A stretch of DNA of 63,468 nucleotides. Source: Gnetum montanum. Lineage: Eukaryota; Streptophyta; Gnetopsida; Gnetales; Gnetaceae. Within the stretch, counting starts at the first letter, position 1. Each line of letters opens with the position of its first letter. The notes beneath the pieces were generated by a model. The model worked only from the letters and a program-made list of their open reading frames with translations. It had not been told where the DNA came from and ran no database searches. A program made the translations under genes and the position numbers. Below, one piece after another: positions 10,745 through 24,021 of the stretch. Location: NCBI GenBank assembly GCA_015680685.1, contig MNCI01004839.1, forward strand, positions 84,282-147,749, written 5' to 3'.

Positions 10745-12540
10745 ATGTCTTCTTCTCATAGGTACGATGATGCTAAACCATAGGTCCCTCAAGCATACAA
10801 GGTGCTATATACTCATCTAGATGAGTATGTGCCTGACTTCACCTTCATCCTGCATCAAGATGAACAACTATGGTGGCGTGATATGAAAGGCAACATTGTA
10901 ATGCCTCCCAATCGATTTTTTCCCATGATGCTACTTCAAACTCTTAAGAAGTTAAGCATCCAAGATCTTTAAGAGGAGTATGTTGTGCATGATTACGACT
11001 ACTGGGACTACCATCTTGTTGAAACACAACGTCAGAGAGATTGACACTAGGAGAAGAAACATGAGTTTGTGAAGGGGAAATAGTTTACCAATCCTTTGTT
11101 CTTTCTTAACCAAGATGACAATGAGGATCCTCCCTTTGGGGGCTCTCAACATGAGAATTCTCCACCCCTCATTACTAGTGATGAGGGTGTGGCCCTGAAT
11201 TTGCAGTCCACTATTAACAATGTAGGTTCAGGTAAAGATTCTAGTCAAGGTAGGGGCTTGAACAAGCATCAAGATGATAAGAACCTAATGAATGTTGCTA
11301 CAACAATCAAAGGGGAGTCAGTAGATATCATGATGGTGGCAGTCCTCCTCCCTCTTCACCCTCTTCATCTACATCTTTTTCTTCTTCCTCTTTTGGTTTT
11401 GACAAATGCCACAAAAAGAACAATCATGATGAAGGTGAACAGTGGGACAATAATAATAATCGTCGAGCCCACAATGAATGAAGTGGTAACAAAGGACATC
11501 ATCAGTAACAAGGAAATAATGATGATGATGAACCTTTACTAACAACACAAAGCATGGTAAATATTGCAAAGGCTATGAAAATTCCAACCAATCATGTGAG
11601 AGATAGTTGAATGAAGCACCTAGATATGAACAATATTCCTAGATTTGAGAGGGGATATAACTCTAATCCACAAACACATCTCCAAGATTTTCACAATGCT
11701 TGTGCTTTATAGAATATTGAAAATGATTGGTAGAAATTAAATCTATTTCCTAGGACACTAATCAAGGAAGTAGAATTATAGTACTGATCCTTGGAGTTGA
11801 AATCTATTTGTAGGTGGAGTACAATGCTAGATCTATTTAATGATAAGTATCAAACATACTCTAAAGTGTCTAATCTGAGAAGGAAAATCTAGGGATGGAA
11901 ACAAAAAAACCATGAACCCTTGGATGCACCATGAGCAAATATTATTCTCTCATACATTAATGCCCTAGCCACAGTTATTCTCAGATGGAATAAATTTGCC
12001 ATATCATTGATGGACTTAGATTGAAAATAAGAAGAACTCTTGGGGTTTATGCCCAAGGGAGATGATTAGAACTCCAAGCACATCAAATACAAAGGCTAAT
12101 TGAGTAGATAGAAAAAAAAGAAGGAGAGTTGAGAAAACAAGAATGTGCAAAGGAATACAATAGGGATCCTTTCATTAGAAAGAGGGAATTTTGATTTTAC
12201 AATAGTGAAGAAGAATCATCTCTTAATGAGATGATCAACAAAAATACCTTATCAATCCAAAAATCTATGTTTGAAATTTTAGACAAGGTAGATAAAATGT
12301 GGGATTCGTTGGATGAAAAATTCAAACTGGTTTGAAAATCACCAAAGAATCAAGAGAGCAGAGTAGTGATCATAACCACAGGAGGGGGAAAGAAGCTGAA
12401 CATGCCTACCAAAGAGGTAAGGGCAAAGTTGTGGAAATTGAAGTAGATGATGATGGTGTATGTGACATCTACCATACAAACTTCTCAAGGGATATTGTCC
12501 CATCATGTCACATTACAAGAGTTTGAGGTGTATGCTTTAA
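10745..12540 (+). pseudogene. Gag of element A
   Basis: Decayed capsid polyprotein from ATG at 10745 (MSSSHRYDDAKP, then a stop). The N-terminal block YTHLDEYVPDFTFILHQDEQL is the same as in E. A Ser-rich linker, EPLL motif and capsid core follow with frameshifts (about 11530-12100: FERGY, DLFNDKYQTYSKVSNLRRKI). A degenerate zinc knuckle (CDIYHTNFSRDIVPS) is at about 12460-12500. It is heavily interrupted and non-functional. It differs from B and C gag in its N-terminus, which identifies the autonomous gag type. Confidence 0.8.
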
Positions 12541-15500
12541 ATCCATGACTAGTAAGAAGGCAAGCACCCAAAAGGTTGACTTATTCTCAAGGCAATCCCA
12601 AGCAATTCCATCAATAGTAGCAATATTATTCAAGTGGATTTCCACCACAACTATACGAGCAATACCAAGAGTGGCATCAACCACAATCAGGGAGGATGCC
12701 ACCACCAAGGTAGTAATACCCTTACAAGCAACCAAATCTATATGGGTATTATGTTCAACAACCACTACCTCCATGTGACTCTTCCAGTCATGCTTCTCCC
12801 TTCCAACATCACTACTACCCCCTTGAGTACTACAGAGCTAATTCTCCACATTCCATAAGGGATGCCGCATTCCATCCTCATCCTCCTCCTATTCCTACAC
12901 CTGTTCCTACACCCTCAACCCAATTACTGCCTGCTCCATCTATGTAGGGTGAACTTCCAGCCTAGCCACAACGACATAACACTACCAAGGTCATCAATCT
13001 ACAACCAATTTATCAACTGAGGGGTTTGGAACCTCATGCTTGTAAAAGACCTTTCTTCTGATCCACTAGCCCTACTAATCCCTCATCAACTATGGTGACT
13101 AGTCACCTTGCTCCTACTTTATCATCTGCAAATCATTCCATTAGATCCCCTTCAAACCAAATGCTACTCAAAATCCATACTATCATACTTACTCATGTTG
13201 TATCTAATTAGATCTAAGCTGGAAACCTTCCCAGAAAATTAGTTGATCCTGGGAGTCCCCTTATCTATCTACAAATTGTTAAGAATGAACTATGTAAGGC
13301 TCTTCTTGATTCAGGTTCTAGTGTGAATTTGATTTCTCATGATACGTATATTTCCTAGTACCTACCACCTCTCAAGAAGAGCAATATCATATTAGAATTG
13401 GTAGACGAATCCATCACTATTCCATTGGAACTAGTTGAAGACATTGTAACCACTATCTATGAATGGTCTTATCCTGTTGACTTCCTAATAATCAAGGTTG
13501 AAAACTACAAGGGAGACCTCCCAATCATTATGGAAAGGACATGGTCAAGTATGGTAGATGTAATAATGGACATCAAATATCTTTCCTTGGAGATATAAAA
13601 AAGAAATGGATTTGGAAAGATTAAGAAGAGATGAGTTACATGCATCGTGTATAGAAATACAGGGTGTAGTTGAGTGAAATGAGCATTTGTCTCTAAATGT
13701 AAGAAGTGTGCATAGGAAGTAGATATTCAAAGGTGCTTGTACATAGTAGCCACAAAATAGGAGGGCATCTAGTGGCTCACCATTAATTTTGATAGTAGCA
13801 CAATGTGCATGGAACCTACTAAGAGCCTAACATGCACCTATGTTGTAGGCATGGATGAACTAGAGCAAGTTCATCACCAAAACGTTGATGATGAAAATGT
13901 TGATACCAATTGGGAAGAGTTGGAAATCTCTGAGAATTTTAAATAGAAGACCCTAGAGTTGAAAACTTTACCGACGAGCCTAGAATATTCATTCTTAAAA
14001 AATGGCAAGTCGATCATACTCAATGCCAAATTTTCTCCTAAACAGAAAGCAAAATTGTTGGAAGTGATCAATAAATGGCCAACAACCTTTGCTTGGTCAT
14101 ATCCTAAACTCACTGGAATTGATCCATGGATATGCTAGCATCACATGTACACTGATCTATCTATGAAGCCAAGGAGGTAACAACAATGGCTATTGAATCC
14201 AAAATTAAAACAAATTATCAAAGAGGAGATTGAGTAACTCCTTAAGTTAGGGTTCATCTACCCCATTGCAAATAGCGAGTGAGTCAACCCACATGTGATA
14301 GTTCCAAAGAGAGATGGCAAATGATAGGTTTCTATTGACTTCAGCTATTGAACATGGCAACATTCCAAGATCATATTCCATTGTCATTCATTGATCATGT
14401 GTTGGACACCATTTTTGAGCATTACTATTATAGTTTTCTAGATGGTTATAGTGGTTATAACCAAATCCAAATTGCACTTGAAGATTAAGCCAAAACAACA
14501 TTCACAAGTCCTTGAGGAACCTTTGCATATCATAAGATGCCTTTTGGTCTATGCAATGCTTGTGCTACTTTCCAACATCTGGTCTTAAGCATTTTTCAAC
14601 AGCAGATTGGTAGTGGGATAGAAGTATTTATGGATGACTTCTCCACTTATGAGGATACATTTAAGCAAGCCTTGGATCCCCTTGAGCAAGTATTGAAAAT
14701 ATGTGTTAAAACAAATCTTTAGCTCAATTGGAAAAGAAAAGCCATCTAATGGTCTAGGAGGGCATAGTACTAGGGCATAGAATTACTAACGTGGGGATTG
14801 AGATAGACCTTGAAAAGATAAGGATCATCCAAGGAATCACACATCAACTAGAGATAGTCAAAGACATCTAATCATTCCTTAGAAAAATGGCTACTATCGA
14901 CAGTTTATAGAGAATTTCTTTAAGATCTCAAAGCCATTAGTCAAGCTTACAAAGAAAGATGCTTCATTTATTTGGACCAAGAACTGCAAAAATGCATTCC
15001 AATAGCTAAAGGAAAAACTCATAGAAACTCAAATTCTACGAGTACTAGACTAATTTAGACCATTCCATATAATGATGGATACATCTAAATATGCCTTGGA
15101 AGCCTTACTTACGTAGTTGGATGATAAGAAACATCCATATTACATCCATTATGCAAGTAGAAGCATTTTCGATGCACAACTAAATTACACCACCACAAAG
15201 AAAGAACTAATGATGGTGGTGTATGCTTTGAAAAATTTTAGGCACTATGTGCTTAGATATAAAGTATTTGTGCACAGTGATCACAGTACCATCTACTTCC
15301 TCATGAACAAACCAATAGTGAGCCCCCATGTCATATGGTGGCTAGTGATCTTGTAGGAATTTGATCTTACAATGGTAGATTAAAAGGGAACTGAGAGTGT
15401 GGTCACTAACCACTTATCTTAGTTACAATGAGATAACAAAGAGGAGGAAAGTCCATTATCTGATCTATTTCTTGATGAACTCCTCTTTGCCATTGCAATA

Positions 15501-16850
15501 AATGAACAAATTCCCACAAAACCAAAATGATATGATGCCATCCTCCCTTATCTTCTTACTCAAGAGATGCTACAAAATCTAGACCACAAGAAGAAATAAC
15601 AATTTTTTCATTGGGCTAAGTACTTCATGGAAATCAATGGACACCTTGACAAGGTGTGTGCCAATGGCCTAGTTCATTGGTATGTCCCTAATACAGATCA
15701 ATTGTGAGTTATCCAAGATGCTCATGAAGGTCCCTATTGAGGCAACTATGGTGGGAGATGCATGGCCATAAAAATCCTGATGGTAGAATACTATTAGCCC
15801 ATAATCTTCAAGGATGCCCACTAATTTGTCCAATCCTATGAGCACTATCAACAAGATGATGGGATGACCGCATAAATGAAAGTTCATCAATAGTGGATTC
15901 AACCATTGGAGCCCTTTGACATATGAGGCATTGACTTCATGGATCCCATCACACCCATGTCCAATGAGAAGGCATATATAATTGTCACTGTTGACTACCA
16001 TACCAAATGGATAGAAGTAGCAACTATCACTGACTGTACATCATCCATTGCTACTTGATTTGTACAAAAAAATTTTGTAAACTAGTTTGGGGTGCCATGT
16101 GCAATAATTTCTAACAATGGAACTAATTTGATAGGTGAAACTTTTTGAAAAATCATGCAAATCTTGGGGGTCAAATATAAATTAACAACACCCTATCACC
16201 CCCAAGCAAACAATCAAGCAGAGGTAACTAATAAGGACATTACAAAGATTCTAATAAGAACTATCAATAAATATAGGAGAGACTGTAGCACAAAACTCAA
16301 TGATGCCCTTTGGGCCTACCACTCAACATGGAAACTCCCTATTGGCTACTCTCCCTACGAGTTGGTGTATGGAAAACTTCCAATTCTCTCGATTCAATCC
16401 GAGAAATCCAAGCTCTGTACACTCTCAATAGCCTGCGATCTAAATCTTGACCTAAGTCTAGCATAAAAAGAAAGATTGATCAACCTCAAGATGCTAGATG
16501 AAAATCAATTAGTGGCCCTATCTGCAAATGAAGTGCACAAGGCATTCAATAAGAAATGTCATGATCTTAGAATATGGAAAGTAAAATTTCAACTGAGAGA
16601 TAAGGTTCTCTACTGAAATCCCACACATGTACCTCAAAAAACCAAATTCCAAACATTGTGGGAGGGATCTTATATAGTTGATGAAACCTTTCCTTCTAGG
16701 GCCATGATCATATACAAATCTAAGAGCCCAAACAAAAAGCAGTTGGTCAGCATCCAACAAAAAAAGCCTTTCCATGAGCCAAAGCAAGCCAATGCAATAA
16801 ATACCTCAATAGATGAGCAACCACACTCAATTTTTTAGATCTCCTCCTTC
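12541..16850 (+). pseudogene. Pol of element A: protease, RT, RNase H, integrase
   Basis: A Pro-rich gag-pol linker leads to the aspartic protease motif ALLDSGSSVNLIS near 13300. RT follows with IYPIANSEWVNPHVIVPKRDG (about 14250-14320), MPFGLCNACATFQ (14537) and the catalytic FMDDF (about 14627). RNase H has HYASRSIFDAQLNYTTTKKE and VHSDHS (15140-15290). Integrase has an HHCC region (15600-15850), a DDE core with GIDFMDPITP, ISNNGTN (second Asp now Asn) and YHPQANNQAEVTNKDI (16190-16235), and a C-terminus ending near SPPSNLVMG (about 16845-16865). RNase H and integrase resemble Athila more than Ogre. Many stops and frameshifts make it dead. Elements B and C lack exactly this block. Confidence 0.88.
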
Positions 16851-18868
16851 CAACTTAGTCATGGGGGAGATGGCCATCCATGCTAACCATATACATGGCT
16901 CCTTAGTTTTTCTATTTTTTTTGTTTTACAAATTTTATCTTTATAATTACTTATTTTACACCTTTTTTATTTTCAAAATTTTTCCTATTTTACACCATTT
17001 TTTCCACATCATTAGTATGTTTGAATCTTTTTTGAATATTTTATACTTTCTTATATATTTTACTTTATTTGAGTGTGATTTTCAAATTTTTACTAATAAA
17101 TGTGCTTTGTACTAGTAGAACACAACGGTGATGTAGCTGCTACTACTGGTGGTTTGTGCTTAATGTTTTATTTGCTAATGTCTAGTTTCTATTTCTGAAT
17201 TTTTGTACTAATGTCTAAGTTATGGTTCTTTTTCATGGAATAAGTAGTGAATCCATGACATCCACCCATTCACAAACTCTATGGTTTTTCTTGTTTTGGA
17301 AGTTTGATGTCCCTTTCATTAAATAAACTTTAAATAAATTTATGACCTTGGTAGTTTCCAGAATTGGGAAGGATTTAAAGGTTTGCACAAGGTGTGACTT
17401 CAAGGGGACTTAATACTCTTTATATTGTTCTACTTACTTGTGTGTTTAAGTGTTTTCATAGACTTCTTAACATTCCATGTCAACCAATAACAGGAAGTTA
17501 AATAAAGTCTTTGCATGGTGTGGTTTCCATCTAAAAAGAAAGAAAAAAAACACAAATAAAAAAATAAACATGATAGGAATTCAAAGCATACTCCTTAGAC
17601 AAATAAATGGGCTATAAGCATTAGTTATGGGACTAGAAAGACATGTTACCCATCTCTAAAGATCTCCTCTAACTAAGGCCCTCTCTCACTTCTTACTTCT
17701 CTTTTCTTGTCTTTGTGGAATGGTGGTTGTTTTGTTGGAGCACTCTTATGTCTTGAGGGGATGGATCAGTCTTGGAGTGGTAATGTGATGTCACCAAAAG
17801 AGGTTGGTTTTGGTTTGGACTAAGGATGGATCTCCTCAGGTCATTTTAAACACAAAATTCACAAGGAACTTCTTATGACCTCAATTTAGAATTCCATTCC
17901 ACTTTTTCTATCATCCATCTATGCTGTCTCTAACTCACCTCATTGCCAAAGTCCATGTTCTTGATTCAGTATCTTGGTCTAACATACTTGAATTCTTGGG
18001 TAGAATCTTCCAAGTTTTCATCCTTAACTTTCATCAACCATTAATCATTTATGAGGCCCATGGACTCTTTAGGTTGAGTTTATGCAATGGCAAACAAGGC
18101 ATGTGCCTACTATGGGAAGGACCCACTTGCATATCTCTTGCTTAGATGCATGAAGCACCTTATCCTTAGGCATTCTTGTAATCAAAATCTTTCATACATC
18201 CATCTTCTACATAAAACCATGTGCTCCTTTACAAAATTTATTCAATAAACACATTCTCCATGAAATTTTTGAATTTTTGAGCTTTCAAAGATCCTCTTCA
18301 ATGATTTCATCATATTCTTGGCTTTTCTAGGCCTTCATGGACTCCAAATTCATTGAAAAATTCATTGTATTTTTTAAGATATTCAAAATTCAAACTTTTC
18401 CCTATGAGCTCTATATATGGGAGCTCATCGATGAAGTAGATGTGTATACAAGGCCCCATATACGTGGCCCTATTGATGTAGTGGAAAAATAGTATATATA
18501 TGCGTGACCCACTTTGACATTTTCACATTTTCTCATAAACGGAAAGGGAGTTTTTCAAATTTTTAGAGCCTAGAACCTTCTAGAGACCATAACTTCCTAA
18601 CTGTTTATCCAAATAACTTTGTTCTTTGACTCTATAGCTACCAAAGGTAAGCTCTTAGTTCTGGGGGCCACAAATATGCCATTTTTGACAAAAAAAAATT
18701 TACCATTTTTTCTAACTCCCACGAAACTAAAATATCAACTATTAAGCGCCAAATTACAAGAGTTAAACTTTTCTAACAACCTTCGATGACATTTACAAGA
18801 AAAATTAATAAATAATTAATAAAATAATTAATATGCCATGGTCCAACCTTAGCCAAAGTGTAATTGAC
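16851..18868 (+). other. Spacer of element A between pol and ORF3
   Basis: Non-coding, AT-rich. It is homologous to the spacers of B (22727-24852), C (61921-63468) and D (35072-36955): shared segments include GTGTGACTTCAAGGGGACTT (17388) and GAAGGACCCACTTGCAT (18115). It is interrupted at 18868 by element B and ends at 29166. It contains the promoter-like module listed separately. Confidence 0.75.
18426..18502 (+). promoter_or_regulatory. Internal U3-like module of element A upstream of ORF3
   Basis: CATCGATG (18426-18433), AAGGCCCC and GGCCCTATTGATGTAG (18466-18481), then TATATATATG (18493-18502). The 16-mer differs at one base from the U3 16-mer GGCCCTACTGATGTAG (9788-9803), which likewise precedes a TATA-like box, by 16 bp versus 12 bp here. 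With B removed, this TATA lies about 440 bp before the ORF3 ATG. Promoter activity is inferred. Confidence 0.55.
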
Positions 18869-19774
18869 TGATGAGTGGTGAGGTACCCCTACACTCAACC
18901 ATATGAATACGAGCGTCTCATGCACAATCCGGTCAAACTCCATAGATGGGCTAGTTGTGGTATCTAGATAGTTACTCATTGATCGCAGTTCACTATCTTC
19001 CCACCTAGACTAGTATTTACTTTGTCACGTATGGTTTAGTCCAAAGTGAGGTGTATGATGTGTTCCTAACTAATGCTGCTCCTAGAGACAATGGAAGATA
19101 ATCTTAGCTAAGCTAGGAGAAAAAAGGGAGAGAGAGTTATGCTAAGAGGAATAGGGGGAGAGAATCTAAACTAATAGGAGATAGGGAGAGAGAATATAAG
19201 CTAGCCTAAGTGTGATGAGCATCTATCCCTTAATCATCCATGCACATCTTGGACCTCGTGCATGACTACCACTGGGATTACCAAGTGCATGGCCTAGGTA
19301 CGCTACTAGGACACCAAGTAGTCACACTTAAATTCTTGTGATTAACTTGTACGCATTCTGCGTTTAAGGAGTTTAAGGTGGAGAGATATTAACTATGAAA
19401 TCTGTAAATAACAATAAAAATTAAATAATTAAACTAAGTGAATGCTGCAATGATGAAGTAATCTTGATCTTTATTTCCGGTCATGTGCATGTCCAAGTAC
19501 GTCACACTCAAATAAATGATTCCATACAATTACAATCATCACATTGTAGGCATGCACTAAGAGAAAGGGTGGAGAGGAAAACTGACAAAAAGATCCTACA
19601 CTAAACTGACTCTCTAAGACTAACCGAAAGACTCCCTTCCTGTGTGCCTTCATGTGTATTTATAGGCTCACAAAGGAACCATGATATCGCATGTCCGATA
19701 TCGCTGCTGGATGCAATATCGCGTACCCGATATCGTGGATCCAATATCACAACCCAATGAATCCCGATTCATCA
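18869..19774 (-). repeat. 3' LTR of element B
   Basis: TGATGAGTGGTGAGGTACCCC...CCGATTCATCA, 906 bp. A minus-strand TATA (CCTATAAATACACATG) is near 19655-19670 and GATATC iterons at 19683-19750. It has one iteron unit fewer than the 5' LTR. Confidence 0.9.
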
Positions 19775-19870
19775 TACCCCCACAACTGAATGAAAACTCA
19801 TCCTACAAGAACAAGTCCCATTGATTACACAGTGGATAGGTATAAGATTATAGACTAATAGGGGATCTAT

Positions 19871-22726
19871 TCATGACACAGTGGAGAACTCAATAAAAAA
19901 ATTGGACACAACAAAGAAAATGAAAATTCCTAAAATTACAAAATTGGGTGGAACTCTTGTGGTTCCTGGTGGTGGTGGCTCCTCCACGGGTTGCTTTCCC
20001 TTGTCTTGCACTCTAGGTTTTGGGATGTGATGAAGTTGAAGTAGTGCCTTGAGTTTCTCCTCTTTAGTTCAGGGATCCTATGCTATCCATGCTGATGCTC
20101 TAATGTTTGATGGAGTCAGCACCTCCCATGGGCATGGTAGTTGCAGAAACATTTTGTTTGCCTTGATGTACCAGGCCACAAACAACTATTGTTCTTCCTC
20201 ATAGGCTTTGGCTTTGTCTCTGTACTCTTGAAAATTTGTAAGCCATTAAGCCAAGTTTGTTGTGACATCTTTTTGTCCTTGGTATCTTACCTTAACCACC
20301 TCCAATTCAAAATTTGCGACTTCTAGCTTCTGCGACATTTTCTTGTGTTCAGAAAATTCTGCTTCATACTTGGCATAGGTGGTAGCTACTTACTTCTCAA
20401 GCTCTATCCTTGGGTGACATGTTGTCAACATGGCTAGATTGGCATACTATAGATTTTCCAATTCCATGTACTCTGTAATATCTTGAATCTACAGGTCCTA
20501 GCTCTTAAGTTCCGCCTGGTGGGCAAATGCATGTGTCCAATATGGCCCACCAATCAGTGTGTGGAGCACTAAAAGTGTTGATGTGGGCCTTGGCCATACG
20601 AATTTCCTTTTTGATTATTTTTTTGTACATTCCCACCTAGTCTTAGAAGTGCTCTTTTAAATTTTCATGCCGCTTGGCCTCATTCTGCCACGTGCTTATT
20701 TCAATGGCCATCTTCTGATGGATGGAGCATACCTCCTCCATTGAGAGGATTTGATTTTCCCTAGCCAAACGGTTCATGCCCTGGTTGACCCTGATCAACT
20801 ATTCTCGCAGCCACTGAAAATGTTCTTCAAGAACATTCTTTTATTTTTCCACAGAGGTCAACAAAAGATTGTTAGCAACAAGCTACTTATTTTCTTCTTG
20901 TAAGACCTTGAGTGCCTTGGCGTGCACGTAAGTTTGCACTTGTTCCATGGAGGCATTCCAGTTGGCCTTCTCTTTTTCCTCTTCCACCTTTTTATTTTCC
21001 ACCAGAAATTTGTTGAGTTGGTCCAAAAAAATGAATTGAGAGGGATCCCGCTGCGCTACTTGTAGGATGCAAGCCTTTCTTGTAGTCTTGCAACTTTTGC
21101 TTCTATGTGCTCGGCTCTTATTTCTATCATGAACAACTTTTCTTTGGTCGAGATGAGGTCTAATTGTGCTGCTGTAACATTTTGTGGGATGTTAAACAAG
21201 GACATCATTACCTATCCTGTTTGTAGTAATTAATCAAGCACATCCTCATGCTTCGTAGGAGTCATTGAGGGACCGACCAGAGTTTGAGCATCCTGTGCTC
21301 CTATGAAATCTACCAGTGGCACAACAGGGACGTTAAAAGATTCCTTAATGTGGTCTATGACCACCTCTACAGCTCTCACTACGTCTTGGTGTTGCATGAC
21401 CACTACTATGGCCCCTTCACCAGTCTCTAGTTGCACTTGAAAGGATGTAGTGTTCCCTAAAATCTATTATGACTAATAACTCTCCTCTCCTCCTATCTGA
21501 ATGGACACCTTTCCCCTTGCATGATCTATAGAGATAGTGAATCGTATGATATCATAGATGATGTGGAAGATATTTGCATCATCATGACTTCCCCAACTGA
21601 TCGTCTCAGTGATGGTCCTGAGATGACTCATCGACGGTCGGTAGTCTTGCGGCAATGGTAGTGGTTGATCTCGCTAGCTCATGATAGGCCTTGCTTCTTG
21701 TTGTTGATTGGGTCTCGTGCTTGGAGGTTTTTTGGGTCCTGCAAGTTGAGTAGCAATGGGTCCCACCATCTGTTCTTACTCTTGTTCTGGCCCTAGCATC
21801 TCACTAGAAATTTTCCTTGCAGCTGGTGGCTTTAGCAGTTCAGCATATGAAGCATTTTGGTCTTTCTTGAGGACATCATTGGTGTATCCTCAAATACTAG
21901 CACTCTTGCACAGCTTCCTGATGAGACAAGGGAAGGGCAACGCAAACTTTCCTATCTTACGTTCTTCAAACTACCTTAAGATCTCCATGCAATATAGATG
22001 AGGTAGGTTAGCATTAACCTTTTTCATCAATATCACATATCCTCTTACCACATATGTTGAAATTCTATTTAACACTTTTGTGGGAAAGGTGTGATAAGTT
22101 TCAATTTTAAAGTATATTTTCTCTTCCAGCATCAACTCTCCATAGGTCTTATCTTCTTTATTGTATGCCCTATCTAACCAAACCTTTCGCGCATCAGCAC
22201 CAAAGCGAGTGGATAGATGAGCAACCTTTGGCCTTGTATTCAGAAGTTTTAACACTTCCGAAATAAATTCGATAGAGAAATCAATAGATACACCACAAAT
22301 GTTAACTGTAGTACCTTCTTCTTTATTGTGCTAGAATTGGTACGTTTCTCCTAAGTACCAGGCACCACTTTCGAAGAGCACAGGCCATAATGGAGACCCC
22401 TTGACATGGTCCCTAATAGCCTTAGGAGCAACTTTTGTGAAAGGTACGAAGTTTAATTTCACGATCACTGCAGCTGATGTGGACCTTTCACGGATGGCTT
22501 GGACATATTCTGGGGGCAATGTGAGGTGTCGTCCCTGTTCAAGCACTATAGTAGCTCCTCCTTCTGCCTATCTTGATTGCATAGTGGTAGGGTCTTCTTG
22601 ATGGATACTGAACGATTGCTCCTCCTACTTTGCATGTTGTTCGGTAGGCATCTATCCCTTACCTCTCTTGGGTTGCTTAAACACACCTTGAGAGGGACCT
22701 TCTTGTTGTGCACACTTTAGGGCCAT
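19871..22726 (-). pseudogene. ORF3 of element B, 951-codon frame (best preserved)
   Basis: One frame from ATG at 22726 (MALKCAQQEGPSQG) to TGA at 19871-19873, broken only by scattered point stops. The start is supported by the A and D copies (MTLK, MVLK). Residues about 85-255 (LNFVPFTK, GSPLWPVLFESGAWY, GVSIDFSIEFISEVLKLL, IYFKIETYHTFP, VRGYVILMKKVNANLPH) resemble the plant 'putative plant transposon protein' domain of Athila-type elements; this is judged by eye. Residues 431-498 are conserved with A (VVVMQHQD, EDVLD). About 500-840 is rich in coiled-coil-like sequence. A C-terminal domain (YRDKAKAYEEEQ, LFVAWYIKANKMF, CPWEVLTPSNIRASAW) is shared by A, B and D. I see no signal peptide or membrane span, so an Env role is not supported. 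The function is unknown; retention in a pol-less element suggests a need in cis or for packaging. Confidence 0.8.
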
Positions 22727-23225
22727 CTACAATCACACGGGATCAATCATTAGTAAGGTTTCTTACCAAAGTTAAGTTATACCTTACTTCCTACCTTAAT
22801 GAGTTAATTTTGATTCTGTGTGATTTTAAAGTTAAGAGCTTTTATGGAAATGTCTCTACAAGATTTTAATATTTGGTCCACTTTTCTTAGGTGGTTTTAG
22901 AGTTTAATTTCCTGGTATAGATAAGGAGATGAAATTGTTTTTGGCACATGTTTATTATTATTTTTATAATGAATTACCCTTGATAGTGTCCTTTTAGTGA
23001 TGATGAATTTTGATGAACTTTATGTACAATTTGGTATGTACCCCTCCCCCATGACTAAGCTTAACACTCCAGGTTCAAGTAGGTTCAGACAGAATGAAAA
23101 TCGGAGTACCAGTGAGCAAGTTATGGTTATCAAAGTAAGAGGTGCACAATCGCAAGTTGTCAAAGTAAATTTAAAAAACTCCCCCCGCATGAATAGTTGC
23201 AAATGATGTTGATAGATGCAGGGGG

Positions 23226-23227
<2 letters not shown>

Positions 23228-23266
<39 letters not shown>

Positions 23267-23345
23267 AGGACATGATATCATGTACCCGCTAGTGGGGACC
23301 CGATATCATGTCGGACTCGATATCGGGGACTTGATATCATGTCCT
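23228..23345 (-). promoter_or_regulatory. Internal U3-like module of element B upstream of ORF3
   Basis: On the minus strand, four GATATC iterons (cores at 23333, 23319, 23302, 23274) with GGGTCCCCACTAGCGGGTAC between them, then a (TA)n tract at 23229-23263 that could act as a TATA region and GAGCCCCC. About 510 bp further on is the ORF3 ATG. Iterons and order match the LTR of the same element. C has the same module with a unique TATATATGG. Confidence 0.55.
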
Positions 23346-23760
23346 ATTGAAAATGGGGCACTTGCAAAATTTACCAAATTTTTTTAAAAAAATTTTAAAT
23401 TTTTAAATTGTTTTTTAAAACTCCAAGGTATAAACTGAGGATGTGTAGGTCGATGTAAAGGGATCCAAGGTAATACAAACTAGTCCTGCACAAAGAGTAT
23501 AATGGTGTAAAATCTGTCAATGAGAATCATGAAGAGTAGGGGAAAAAGGACATGAGTTAGCTTATAAGAAAATTTAAACTTGAAGGATGATAAGGAAAAC
23601 AAGAATGTTGGTAATGCTTAGAGGGTATAAGATGATGTTCAGAAAATTTGTTACAAGTGCAAATTACAAAATTCACGTAAGTGGATCCTCCCCAAAGCAG
23701 GTCCAACCTATAATGCCCTTGTGTAACCACACCTTAAAATTCCCGTAGGCACTTGAAGGG

Positions 23761-24021
23761 TTAAATGTAATCTACATCGATGCAACAAAACACACACATG
23801 TAGATACCACTGTGATGAGATATAAATTCAATGCTACACAAGTCACGAGTCCCAATTACATGAACAGCGAGATGAAGCAAATTGTAGAAGGGATTGTAGA
23901 GATTGGGACATGAGGTAATTGGCCCAAGGTAGAATGAATCCTTATTGTAAGGCATGATTAATGTGTCATTAACCCGGCACTCCAAAATTAGGACCAAGTC
24001 CATTCCTCTAATTAGTGACAT
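23761..24021 (-). other. Small conserved frame in the B spacer, about 86 codons
   Basis: Open frame MSLIRGMDLVLILECRVND... with CPNL, RDLCSIEF and MCVFC motifs. Element C has the colinear frame at 62722-62991, about 80% identical by eye and also free of stops, although gag of both copies has stops. D keeps only a MDLVL remnant and A none I can trust. It could be a small Cys-containing protein of the pol-less lineage, or chance in conserved non-coding DNA. Confidence 0.35.

Noticed and set aside
11096-11542. Open frame of 148 codons with a Leu-rich hydrophobic stretch
   Set aside because: It lies within gag of A; the hydrophobic part arises where a frameshift moves the Ser-rich linker into another frame.
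19871-22726. ORF3 as an envelope-like glycoprotein, as proposed for Athila
   Set aside because: I see no signal peptide, transmembrane span or Cys pattern; the visible blocks are a transposon-protein-like domain, coiled-coil-rich sequence and a Trp-containing C-terminus.
23229-23263. (TA)n tract treated as an origin or a plain microsatellite
   Set aside because: Simple repeat expansion is likely, but it occupies the TATA position of the spacer module seen in A, C and D, so I treat it as an expanded TATA region.
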